Source: Sedimentisphaerales bacterium (lineage in GTDB: Bacteria; Planctomycetota; Phycisphaerae; Sedimentisphaerales; SG8-4). Taken from it: 13,090 nt of DNA. The position numbers and the translations under genes were made by a program. Shown in pieces: positions 6,735 to 13,090 of this stretch. Positions within the stretch are counted from its first letter, which is position 1, and every line of letters begins with the position of its first letter. The DNA lies in NCBI GenBank assembly GCA_016932895.1, contig JAFGCA010000306.1, positions 1 to 13,090 on the forward strand, written 5' to 3'. The notes under the pieces were generated by a model, which was not told the origin of the DNA, searched no databases, and saw only the letters and a program-made list of their open reading frames with translations.

Positions 6735-7688
6735 ATGAACGATAATGCAGACCATTCCAAACCGAACGCCACGGGCCTCTCGCGCCGCCATTTGATTTCG
6801 GGCGCGGCTGCTGCCGCACTGGCGGCCTCGGCAGTCCCGTCCGTCGCCCGCGCTGCCGGCTCCGGCGGGAAGTTCAAGCTCAAATATGCCCCCGGCCTGG
6901 GCGCGTTTCGGCAGCATGCAGGCAAGGACCCCATCGACAACCTCAAGTTCATGGCCGACGAAGGCTTTTCGGCCATGTTCGATAACGGGATGATGGGCAA
7001 GCCGCCGGAACTGCAAGAGAAAATCGCCAGAGAAATGGACCGGCTCGACATGACACTGGGACCGTTCGTCCTGTACGCCGAGTTCGGCAAACCGACCTTC
7101 GTCCTTCAGGACAAGGATTTCCGCGAGTCGATGATCAAGCGCACCCAACAGGGCGTGGAGGCGGCCAGGCGGGCGAACACCAAGTGGATGCTCATCGCCC
7201 CCGGATGCGTCAGCCAGCGCATGGAATACGACTACCAGAGCGCGAACCTGATCGACAACTTGCGCTACCTGATGGACGTCGTCGAACCGCACGGCATCGT
7301 GATCGTCCTGGAACCGCTGAACTGGTGGGCCAACCATCCCGGCCTGTTCATGCAGAAGATGCCGCACGCCTACATGATTTGCCGCGCCGTGAACAGCCCC
7401 TCCTGCAAAATCGTCGATGACCTGTATCACCAGCAGATCACCGAGGGCAACCTCATCCCCAACATCGACAAGGCCTGGAGCGAGATCGGCGCCTTCCATC
7501 TCGGGGACACTCCCGGCCGCCAGGAGCCCACGACCGGCGAAATCAACTACAAGAACATCTTCAGACACATCTACAAGAAAGGCTACGACGGTGTGCTGTG
7601 TATGGAGCACGGCAGAAGCAAAGGCGGCAAGGAAGGCGAGCGCGCGATGATCGACGCCTATCGCGCCTGCGATGACTTCAAGGTCTGA
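6735..7688 (+). CDS. Tat-exported TIM-barrel protein, hydroxypyruvate-isomerase-like
   Basis: A 317-residue protein. Residues 1-40 form a twin-arginine signal: LSRRHLI (15-21), an alanine-rich hydrophobic stretch, then a probable ARA cleavage site near residue 40. The mature part is a xylose-isomerase-like TIM barrel most like hydroxypyruvate isomerases. Markers are VLEPLNWW (191-198, Glu193), IVDDLYHQQ (226-234, Asp228/Asp229, His232), FHLGDTPGRQEPTTGEINY (254-272, His255) and CMEHG (289-293, Glu291). A metal-dependent active site therefore looks intact. ATG 6735 is chosen because AGGAG lies 7 nt upstream and the Tat motif follows; upstream in-frame extension from 6660 adds nothing recognisable. 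Fifty-seven bases separate it from the Tat-signal oxidoreductase. True hydroxypyruvate isomerase activity is unlikely outside the cytoplasm, so the substrate is probably a sugar or oxidised glycoside (inference). Confidence 0.85.
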   Translation: MNDNADHSKPNATGLSRRHLISGAAAAALAASAVPSVARAAGSGGKFKLKYAPGLGAFRQHAGKDPIDNLKFMADEGFSAMFDNGMMGKPPELQEKIAREMDRLDMTLGPFVLYAEFGKPTFVLQDKDFRESMIKRTQQGVEAARRANTKWMLIAPGCVSQRMEYDYQSANLIDNLRYLMDVVEPHGIVIVLEPLNWWANHPGLFMQKMPHAYMICRAVNSPSCKIVDDLYHQQITEGNLIPNIDKAWSEIGAFHLGDTPGRQEPTTGEINYKNIFRHIYKKGYDGVLCMEHGRSKGGKEGERAMIDAYRACDDFKV

Positions 7689-7745
7689 CACCGCCTTTCG
7701 CAGCAAGAAGAACATTTGTCGCGGTTCATCCGAAAGGAACCATCT

Positions 7746-9038
7746 ATGCAACGCACACCAACCGACAAAGTCAGAAACATCTCGCGAAGGGATTTCATTG
7801 CCGCCTCCGGAACCGGTATGGCGGCGGTGCTGGCCGGGAAGAGCGTGATCTTCGCCGCGCCGGCCAATAGAAAATTCCGCGTCGCCCTGATCGGCTGTGG
7901 CGGACGGGGCAACGGCGCCCTGAAAAACCACGTCGATGCCGCCGAGCACATCGGCGTCGATATCGAGGTCGTGGCCACGGCCGACTGGTTCGAGGATCGC
8001 GCTCGAAACACCGGGCAGAAGTACAACGTACCGGAATCCCGGTGTTTCCACGGCGCCGACGCATACCAGAAACTCCTGGCTACTGATGCGGAGATCGTCC
8101 TGATAGCAACCTCGCCCAACTTCCGCCCCGTGCACTTCGAGGCCGCCGTCAACGCGGGCAAGCACGTTTTTATGGAGAAACCCGTGGCGGTCGACCCGCC
8201 GGGAGCCCGACGGATCATGGCCGCCGGGGAAAAGGCCAAAGACAAGGGCCTGGCCGTGGTGGCCGGCACACAGCGCCGGCACCAGCGCAGCTATCGCCGC
8301 AACGCCGCGGCCGTCCAGGCCGGCGCGATCGGGACGATCCGGGGCGGATGCGTCTGGTGGTGCGGGGGAGCCCTCTGGTATCAAACGAGGAAACCCAACG
8401 AAAGCGACGCCGACTACATGATCCGCAACTGGGTCAGTTTCACCGAGATGTCGGGTGACCACATCGTCGAGCAGCACGTGCACAACCTGGACGTGGCCAA
8501 CTGGTTCATCGGTCACCCGCCGATCCGAGCGATCGGCTTCGGCGAGCGAGCCCGCCGCAAGACCGGCAACCAGTTCGACTTCTTCAGCATCCAGTACGAC
8601 TACGACGACGATCTGCACATCCACAGTATGTGCCGGCAGATCAACGGTACCTACGGCAGGGTCAGCGAGCATCTCGTGGGCAGCACGGGCTCGGTCTGGG
8701 GCGGCGGCTCGATGACCACCGGCAAGCAGGTGGACGTCCCGGAGTTCCCCGAACACGGCGGACCCTACGTCCAGGAGCACATCGACCTGCTCAACAGCAT
8801 TCTCGAGAACGAGCCGCTCAATGAGGTCCACAACGTCGCGACCTCGACCCTGACGGCCATCATGGGGCGGATCTCGGCGTACACCGGCCAGCTCATCAAA
8901 TGGTCGGATCTCGTGGAGAACAAGGACTCGCAGTGGTACAACCTGACGCTCAGGCCGACGGCCGAAGACTTCGAGACGGGCAACGTCGTGGCCCCGCCGG
9001 ACGACATCGCCGCCGTGCCGGGCAGAGAAAAGAGGTAG
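7746..9038 (+). CDS. Tat-exported Gfo/Idh/MocA family oxidoreductase
   Basis: A 430-residue protein with a twin-arginine signal (ISRRDFIAASG, 12-22, then a hydrophobic stretch ending near AAPA at 37-40). The Rossmann loop is GCGGRGNGA (50-58), with Asp80 ending strand 2. MEKPVAV (143-149) is the EKP motif with Lys145, and GDHIVEQHVHNLDVANW (237-253) carries the catalytic-region histidines 244 and 246. Tat export fits an enzyme that binds its nicotinamide cofactor in the cytoplasm and keeps it, as glucose-fructose oxidoreductase does. ATG 7746 has AAAGGA 6 nt upstream; an upstream in-frame TTG at 7716 lacks such a site. It is longer than cytoplasmic relatives because of the signal and a C-terminal extension after about residue 395. 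It ends just before a bidirectional terminator. Substrate unknown; it probably works with the preceding exported TIM barrel. Confidence 0.88.
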   Translation: MQRTPTDKVRNISRRDFIAASGTGMAAVLAGKSVIFAAPANRKFRVALIGCGGRGNGALKNHVDAAEHIGVDIEVVATADWFEDRARNTGQKYNVPESRCFHGADAYQKLLATDAEIVLIATSPNFRPVHFEAAVNAGKHVFMEKPVAVDPPGARRIMAAGEKAKDKGLAVVAGTQRRHQRSYRRNAAAVQAGAIGTIRGGCVWWCGGALWYQTRKPNESDADYMIRNWVSFTEMSGDHIVEQHVHNLDVANWFIGHPPIRAIGFGERARRKTGNQFDFFSIQYDYDDDLHIHSMCRQINGTYGRVSEHLVGSTGSVWGGGSMTTGKQVDVPEFPEHGGPYVQEHIDLLNSILENEPLNEVHNVATSTLTAIMGRISAYTGQLIKWSDLVENKDSQWYNLTLRPTAEDFETGNVVAPPDDIAAVPGREKR

Positions 9039-9079
9039 AACCCGCAGAAACCGGCAGATGAGAATCCGCCCTATGAGAC

Positions 9080-9120
9080 AAAAAAAGAAGTCGCGTCGGA
9101 CCCGACGCGACTTCTTCCAT
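9080..9120. terminator. Bidirectional intrinsic terminator between convergent genes
   Basis: A perfect 15-bp stem (9085-9099 with 9102-9116) encloses a very short loop, so the innermost pairs will be open. On the minus strand it is followed by a run of T (complement of the A-run at 9080-9086), making a strong terminator for the SH3-domain gene ending at 9158. On the plus strand CCATTTT follows, a weaker tail, after the oxidoreductase ending at 9038. Confidence 0.85.
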
Positions 9121-9157
9121 TTTACGAGAAACTCACTGGCCGTATCGCCGGCGAGAT

Positions 9158-10393
9158 TCAGTCGATCGCAACAACCTCGGTAAACTCGACCAAAGCTCTG
9201 GCGGTTGCTTCATGCGGCTTAATCTTGCCCACCACGCCGACCTTCTTCCCGATGAGCTTGCTCATATCCGTACCCGTGGCCGCGCCCGTCGGCACAATGT
9301 AGCAAATGGTCGTGCCCGAGCCGTCGAGGATTCGATACCGCTTCGGCTGGGCCCCCGCGCTGTAAACGTTCGAGCCCTCAAGCTTACCGATCACGGCAAA
9401 TTTCCCCAGATTCTCAATCTGTGCCAGCCGGGCCGCACGCGCCTCGTCGATCTGCCCGGTCACCTTCTCCAGCTCCTTGTTCTGAAGCTGCATTTCCTTG
9501 CCGACCGTACAGGCCAACTCGAATCGTTCCACCTGCTTGATCGTAAATTCTGCGTACCGCTGCGCCTTGCCCGCCGCTTCGTTATCGGCCAGCTCCTGCA
9601 GCTTCTTCTTCACTTCGGTGTAGTCCCGCTCGGCGACCGGTTTCTGTCCCTCGGCCTTCACCAGCTTGCTCAGAGCGTAGTACGTGTCCAGCAACTCGGA
9701 TTCCGTGCCGGCCGGCGGTTCCGGCTTGGCCGCCTCCACCGGCACCGGCGCCGTTGGCTCGACTTCGACCGGCCGCACCCGAACGGGCGATTGTACCGGC
9801 TGAATGAATTGGCTGCTGACCCACAAGTAGGCTCCCTGAGGAGGGGCAATCTTGTAGTAGTCGTCCTTCTCTTCGCTCAACAACTTCACATTGGCGCGCC
9901 GGTTGAGCGTGATCTGCTTGCTGGTCGAGTGCATCGGCTCGACGTAGTCGGACCCTGCATACACCTTCACGTCGTCCCCGGTGACAATGCCCATCGTCGG
10001 GTTCTCGAGGTTGATGCTCACGTACTGCATCGGAATCCAGGAAAAGCACCCCGGCGGCGGGACAATGCAGGACCATCCCTGCTGGGCTTTGACAACCTGC
10101 ACACGGTCGCCCTGGTAGAGCTTGCCGCAGTGGTAGAAATTGGTGCCCGGCCTCGAGCGAATGTACACGTCGTTGCCCGTGATTTCCGCCACGTAGGGCC
10201 CGGCCGAACCGCCAGCGACAGCGGCAGCGGGCCGATTCGGGTCCGCGAGAGGCCTCGCGGGCAGATTCACATCGCTCTGGGCCAACACCGCCCACGGCAA
10301 CCCCAGAATAGCGACCAACAGCAAAACCAACGTCTGACGACCCGATATTGTTAGTTCCGCCGCAGGCTCAGGGGAATTCATGCGAGTTTGCAT
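9158..10393 (-). CDS. Secreted or periplasmic protein with two SH3b-like domains, coiled coil and C-terminal beta domain
   Basis: A 411-residue protein of unknown role. Residues about 18-39 are a hydrophobic signal ending AVLA, likely cut before Gln39. Two bacterial SH3-like units follow: about 67-127 (VYIRSRPGTNFY, QGDRVQVV, GWSCI) and about 134-200 (GDDVKVYAG, RRANVKLL, DYYKIAPP). A proline-rich linker (202-230) leads to a charged helical, coiled-coil-like region (about 231-327), then a small beta domain (about 331-411) of OB-fold-like appearance. SH3b domains usually bind peptidoglycan or protein partners, so an envelope role is likely. AGGAGG at 10406-10401 is 7 nt before ATG 10393 but only 1 nt before ATG 10399, so 10393 is preferred. 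It lies about 150 bases downstream of the rhomboid gene and probably has its own promoter. No enzymatic motif is seen. Confidence 0.75.
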   Translation of the reverse strand: MQTRMNSPEPAAELTISGRQTLVLLLVAILGLPWAVLAQSDVNLPARPLADPNRPAAAVAGGSAGPYVAEITGNDVYIRSRPGTNFYHCGKLYQGDRVQVVKAQQGWSCIVPPPGCFSWIPMQYVSINLENPTMGIVTGDDVKVYAGSDYVEPMHSTSKQITLNRRANVKLLSEEKDDYYKIAPPQGAYLWVSSQFIQPVQSPVRVRPVEVEPTAPVPVEAAKPEPPAGTESELLDTYYALSKLVKAEGQKPVAERDYTEVKKKLQELADNEAAGKAQRYAEFTIKQVERFELACTVGKEMQLQNKELEKVTGQIDEARAARLAQIENLGKFAVIGKLEGSNVYSAGAQPKRYRILDGSGTTICYIVPTGAATGTDMSKLIGKKVGVVGKIKPHEATARALVEFTEVVAID

Positions 10394-10467
10394 CTTCATA
10401 CCTCCTAAAAGATGTTCCCATCAATGCCTCAGGAACGACCCGCCGGTTTGACGGTCCTTCACCGCTG

Positions 10468-10496
10468 AAGTTACTATTGGCCCCGGCAATTGTCAA
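10468..10496 (-). promoter_or_regulatory. Candidate promoter of the SH3-domain gene
   Basis: On the minus strand a perfect TTGACA (10496-10491) is followed after 17 nt by TAACTT (10473-10468), a weak -10. It lies between the rhomboid stop and the SH3-protein start, giving a leader of about 65-70 nt. The -10 match is poor, so co-transcription with the rhomboid gene remains possible. Confidence 0.35.
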
Positions 10497-10541
10497 CCCT
10501 CAAGTCCCGCCCGGGCGTCCCAAGGCCGCAAAAATGCCGCG

Positions 10542-11738
10542 TCAGTCCCGCAGGCGCGCCAGCTCCTCCCGGCACATCTGCAATTGTCCGGGATCGGAAA
10601 GCCTCTGGACGGCCTTCTCCAGATGCTTCACAGCCTGCTCAGAATCGCGCAGATAGCGAGAGTAGAGAATGCCCAGCATCAGCTCCACCTGCTCGGCGTG
10701 CTCGTAGTTGCCGTAATGCGTCAGGAACTGTTCGTAGGCCTGGGCCGCCTCCGCCGATCGATGGTCGCTGGCCAACTGGTTGGCCACATCCAGCAGGTCC
10801 TGGCGGGGCAACACCTGCTGCGAGTCCACTTCCATCAGCTCAAGGTAGGCGTCGGCGGCCGCTGCCAGATTGCGCTGACCGATCCACCGGCCGATGGAAC
10901 TGCGAATCTCCCACGTTTTTGCTTCTCTCTGGGTCTCGGCGGCGCTCTTCTTGACCTCGCTGGCGACCACGGCTTTGCGCTGCCCCGTCGCGGCAAACGG
11001 ATCGAATCCATCGGCCACCACATCACGGTACCGCCGCCGCCGGTTCCATTTCTTGATCATCGCCCAAAGATCGAAGTTGCTCCCCGAGACGAGCCGGGTC
11101 GCCAGAAGCAGCAAGGTGATCGCAATGCCATAGGCATACCCGGCCAGGTGGGCATCGTACGCCACGCCGGGGGTGTAACGCGCGATCCCGTTATCGATCA
11201 GAATCATCTTTATTCCGATAAAATACAGTGCCGGCACCTCGACCGTGCCAATGAAGAAGAACCAGTAGAGCACGGTAATCAAGGTCTGGGGGAACAGCAC
11301 CACGTACGCTCCCGTCACCGCCGCCACGGCCCCGCTGGCCCCCAGGGTCGGAGTGATGGAAGACCAGTTCACCACGGCGTGGCCCAGACCGCTGAGAACC
11401 GCACCGCACAAGTAGAAGAGCAGGTACCAGAGATGGCCCAGCTTGTCGTTGATGTTGTTGCCGAAGAGGTAGAGAAAGAACATGTTGCCCAGGATGTGGA
11501 CCAGGCTGCCATGGAGAAACGCGTAGGTCAGGAATTGCCAATACTGCCGATGCGCGGGCACCAGCAGCCACTGCACCGCCCACGGTCGGATCGGCAGGTT
11601 AACCATCTGCCCGCCGACAAGGTAGCGGTAGGGTCCTCCGTACGAGGCGAGGAATATGACCACGTTGATTGCGATAAGAGCGTAATTCGCATACGGAGTC
11701 CGTCTCGGCCAGATGTTTGTTCTGATCGGCAACAACAT
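10542..11738 (-). CDS. Rhomboid family intramembrane serine protease with C-terminal TPR-like tail
   Basis: A 398-residue protein. Residues about 18-220 contain six or more hydrophobic segments in rhomboid order. HGSLVHILGN (76-85) holds the conserved HxxxN pair (His81, Asn85). GASGA (133-137) carries the nucleophile Ser135, and DAHLAGY (195-201) the partner His197, so the catalytic dyad is intact. Residues about 221-398 are a soluble, presumably cytoplasmic extension with repeated amphipathic helices, such as AAAADAYLELMEVD (292-305), AAQAYEQFLTHYG (331-343) and EQAVKHLEKAVQRL (367-380), resembling TPR units. Known rhomboids cleave membrane-spanning substrates; the target here is unknown. 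The start ATG 11738 is preceded by GGA-rich sequence and a near-consensus promoter. The protease call is firm; the TPR reading is moderate. Confidence 0.88.
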   Translation of the reverse strand: MLLPIRTNIWPRRTPYANYALIAINVVIFLASYGGPYRYLVGGQMVNLPIRPWAVQWLLVPAHRQYWQFLTYAFLHGSLVHILGNMFFLYLFGNNINDKLGHLWYLLFYLCGAVLSGLGHAVVNWSSITPTLGASGAVAAVTGAYVVLFPQTLITVLYWFFFIGTVEVPALYFIGIKMILIDNGIARYTPGVAYDAHLAGYAYGIAITLLLLATRLVSGSNFDLWAMIKKWNRRRRYRDVVADGFDPFAATGQRKAVVASEVKKSAAETQREAKTWEIRSSIGRWIGQRNLAAAADAYLELMEVDSQQVLPRQDLLDVANQLASDHRSAEAAQAYEQFLTHYGNYEHAEQVELMLGILYSRYLRDSEQAVKHLEKAVQRLSDPGQLQMCREELARLRD

Positions 11739-11795
11739 GGGTCGGGTGCTTTTCCTATACTCCTATCAGGGCAAACAGTATTGGGGTATGGGCTC

Positions 11796-11824
11796 ATTCT
11801 AATCGGCTCGCAGGTTCCGGACAA
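11796..11824 (-). promoter_or_regulatory. Candidate promoter of the rhomboid gene
   Basis: On the minus strand TTGTCC (11824-11819) and TAGAAT (11801-11796) are separated by exactly 17 nt; the -10 matches consensus at five of six positions. Transcription would start near 11789, about 50 nt before the ATG. It begins immediately after the upstream terminator, so the rhomboid gene appears to be its own transcription unit. Confidence 0.55.
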
Positions 11825-11829
11825 GAATT

Positions 11830-11856
11830 AAAAAAAAGGACGGCAGGGGCCGTCCT
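11830..11856 (-). terminator. Intrinsic terminator of the candidate small RNA
   Basis: On the minus strand AGGACGGC and GCCGTCCT form a perfect 8-bp stem with a four-base loop, followed directly by a run of T (complement of the A-run 11830-11837). No T-run follows on the plus strand, so the terminator is directional. No protein gene ends upstream of it on this strand, which is what points to an RNA gene. Confidence 0.75.
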
Positions 11857-11953
11857 ACTCGTGGGAATGAGTCTTGAAGGAAGGCAGCTCGAACCGGCGA
11901 TGGACGCCGCGAACTGCCTACTCCGCAGTTGTCGCCCTCAGCCTTCCCGCTGC
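11830..11953 (-). ncRNA. Candidate structured small RNA of about 125 nt, family not recognised
   Basis: This minus-strand unit between the rhomboid and peptidase genes has its own promoter-like site and intrinsic terminator but no credible ORF. It can form an outer stem, GGAAGGC with GCCTTCC (11947-11941 with 11885-11879). Inside are two hairpins: AACTGC/GCAGTT (11930-11925 with 11917-11912, loop GGAGTAG) and CGGCG/CGCCG (11909-11905 with 11899-11895). An alternative pairing, AGGCAG with CTGCCT, excludes part of this fold. GAGTAGG occurs twice (11923-11917 and 11860-11854), once in a hairpin loop. I compared it with 6S, SRP and tRNA patterns and found no convincing match. The rhomboid has its own promoter downstream, so this is more likely a free small RNA than that gene's leader. 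Confidence 0.45.
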
Positions 11954-11959
11954 ACGTAA

Positions 11960-11988
11960 AGTCTAAAAAACAAAGCGAGACAGGCCAA
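11960..11988 (-). promoter_or_regulatory. Candidate promoter of the small RNA
   Basis: On the minus strand TTGGCC (11988-11983) and TAGACT (11965-11960) are 17 nt apart, each matching consensus at about four of six positions, with a T-rich spacer. Transcription would start near 11955-11953, just before the GGAAGGC arm of the predicted outer stem. Confidence 0.4.
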
Positions 11989-12084
11989 ACGCACACCGAA
12001 AAATCTTTTCTTCTGGCGGATTTCGTGCTATGGAAGGCATAAGATCGATCGCATAAACCGACAAGGACCGAGAAAAAAGACGAC

Positions 12085-13090
12085 ATGAATGCAGAAGCTA
12101 TGAAGAGACGCCTCGGGAACATCCGGGCGCAATTCCGCCGGCAGCACGTGGACGCCGTGCTTCTTACCCACCCCGTCAATGTCACCTACGTCACCGGTTT
12201 TTCCGGAGACGACAGTTGGGCCCTGGTAGCCGGGAACACGGTGTATCTGCTGACCGACAGCCGTTATACCGAGCAGGCGCGGCAGGAGTGTTGTCGAACG
12301 AGGATCGTGGAACGCAAAGGCTCGATAGCGGAGGCCGCCGGGAAGCTCCTCGGACGGCTCAAATCCGTCAGCGCCGTGGGCATCGAACAAAGCATGGCAC
12401 TGGGCTCCTATCAGGCCTTCAAGAAGCACGCCGGCGTACGACTGAAGGCCACCGACGGACTCGTCGCGGAGTTTCGCAGCATCAAGGATGAGGACGAGAT
12501 CGAGGCCATCAAAGCCGCGGCCGCCGTCGCCACGACGGCACTGGCCCGCGTAGAAGACTATTTCAAGCCGGGGATTACCGAAAGCGAGCTGGCGGGCGTC
12601 CTGGATCTGGAGATCCGCAAGCGGGGATGCAAGAACAGCTTCGAGACGATCGTCGCCTTTGGCGCAAACGCCTCCCGGCCGCACCATCAGCCCACGCAAA
12701 GAAAGCTCAGAGCCAGGGACACGATCCTGATCGACTTTGGGGCCCGCTATAACGGCTACTGTTGCGACATCACGCGGTGTTTCGTTATCGGCAAGCCCAC
12801 GAAAGCGTACCGACAGGCCTACGGGGTCGTCGAGCGGGCCCAGGCGGCCGCAATCGAGACGGCACAAGCCGGGGTAGCTCTCGTAGCGGTCGATGCCGCT
12901 GCGCGAGACGTGATTCGCCGCAGCGGACTGCCGGTCTACGGGCACGGCAGCGGGCACGGCCTGGGACTGGAAATCCACGAGACGCCGTTTCTAAAGGAGC
13001 AGGCCCGGGGAAAACTCCGGGCCGGCCAGGTCATCACCATCGAACCGGGAATCTATATCCCGGGCGAGCTCGGCGTGCGCATCGAGGATG
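12085..13090 (+). CDS. M24 family metallopeptidase (Xaa-Pro aminopeptidase/dipeptidase type), 3' end outside the window
   Basis: A 335-residue fragment of a peptidase expected to release N-terminal residues next to proline. Residues 1 to about 130 form the creatinase-like N-terminal domain, including VTYVTGFSGDDSW (33-45) and TDSRY (57-61). The pita-bread catalytic domain has all five dinuclear metal ligands: Asp217 (IDFGA), Asp228 (CDITR), His291 (GHGLG), Glu320 (TIEPGIY) and Glu334 (VRIED, the last codons visible). His200/201 and His298 match the conserved substrate-side histidines. The frame stays open to the window edge, and about 20-30 residues are probably missing given the usual length near 355-360. 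ATG 12085 lacks a clear Shine-Dalgarno (only a GA-rich stretch upstream); ATG 12100 is an alternative start. Cytosolic: no signal peptide. Family call is firm; PepP versus PepQ type is not settled. Confidence 0.9.
   Translation, partial: MNAEAMKRRLGNIRAQFRRQHVDAVLLTHPVNVTYVTGFSGDDSWALVAGNTVYLLTDSRYTEQARQECCRTRIVERKGSIAEAAGKLLGRLKSVSAVGIEQSMALGSYQAFKKHAGVRLKATDGLVAEFRSIKDEDEIEAIKAAAAVATTALARVEDYFKPGITESELAGVLDLEIRKRGCKNSFETIVAFGANASRPHHQPTQRKLRARDTILIDFGARYNGYCCDITRCFVIGKPTKAYRQAYGVVERAQAAAIETAQAGVALVAVDAAARDVIRRSGLPVYGHGSGHGLGLEIHETPFLKEQARGKLRAGQVITIEPGIYIPGELGVRIED

Noticed and set aside
6708..8831. 707-codon open frame on the minus strand
   Set aside because: It lies antisense to the Tat-signal TIM-barrel and oxidoreductase genes, both of which show full family motifs, signals and ribosome sites. 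Long antisense frames are expected in GC-rich codon usage, and its translation shows no domain.
10397..10399. ATG 10399 as the start of the SH3-domain protein
   Set aside because: AGGAGG ends one base before it, too close for initiation. ATG 10393 has a 7-nt spacing and gives the same protein minus two residues.
11879..11947. tRNA-like reading of the small RNA (GGTTCGA and a 7-bp closing stem)
   Set aside because: The seven-base closing stem and a TTCGA motif recall a tRNA, but no five-pair T stem forms around TTCGA, there is no normal anticodon arm, and the closing stem is not followed by a discriminator and CCA.
11830..11953. Assigning the small RNA to 6S or SRP RNA
   Set aside because: The SRP core tetraloop and asymmetric loop are missing, and there is no long rod with a central bubble as in 6S RNA. 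The family was left unnamed.
11989..12084. Plus-strand promoter for the M24 peptidase
   Set aside because: TAAGAT (12040-12045) and TATGGA (12029-12034) resemble -10 boxes, but neither has a matching -35 at proper spacing, so no promoter is called.
12028..12978. 316-codon open frame on the minus strand
   Set aside because: It is antisense to the M24 peptidase, whose five metal ligands are all in frame on the plus strand. It also begins inside that gene and adds no motif.

Overview
The window is bacterial, GC-rich DNA. It holds nine complete genes, one gene cut by the right edge, a short transposon-like element and a probable small RNA. Three Gfo/Idh/MocA oxidoreductases, two xylose-isomerase-like TIM barrels, adjacent Tat-exported copies of both families, a two-SH3b envelope protein and a rhomboid with a soluble tail together suggest a Planctomycetota (PVC group) member, perhaps Phycisphaerae. 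This is inference from gene content; no rRNA or other marker gene is present.

Left part (31-4851). A GT-B type glycosyltransferase on the plus strand meets a minus-strand three-gene operon tail to tail. Read from its promoter near 4910-4936, the operon encodes an enolase-superfamily enzyme (mandelate racemase/muconate lactonizing type), a cytoplasmic TIM-barrel sugar isomerase/epimerase and a cytoplasmic Gfo/Idh/MocA dehydrogenase, with gaps of about 30-35 bases.

Middle (4852-9120). A 552-base gene-free stretch carries the minus operon's promoter and, at 5154-5332, a 179-bp MITE-like element with 32-bp imperfect terminal inverted repeats and a 7-bp flanking direct repeat. A divergent plus-strand cluster follows: a cytoplasmic Gfo/Idh/MocA enzyme, a Tat-signal hydroxypyruvate-isomerase-like TIM barrel and a Tat-signal Gfo/Idh/MocA enzyme. 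It ends at a strong bidirectional hairpin terminator. The two divergent clusters look like one locus for oxidation and isomerisation/elimination of sugars or sugar acids, with one oxidoreductase plus TIM-barrel pair in the cytoplasm and a second pair apparently exported. The substrate cannot be read from sequence; no transporter, glycosidase or regulator is in the window.

Right part (9158-13090). On the minus strand lie a secreted or periplasmic two-SH3b protein and, upstream of it, a rhomboid intramembrane protease with a TPR-like tail; each has its own plausible promoter. The 346 bases between the rhomboid and the next gene hold the rhomboid promoter and a minus-strand unit of about 125 nt with its own promoter, branched-fold potential and a classic intrinsic terminator, probably an unrecognised small RNA. 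The last gene is a plus-strand M24 (Xaa-Pro) metallopeptidase that lacks only its C-terminal end.
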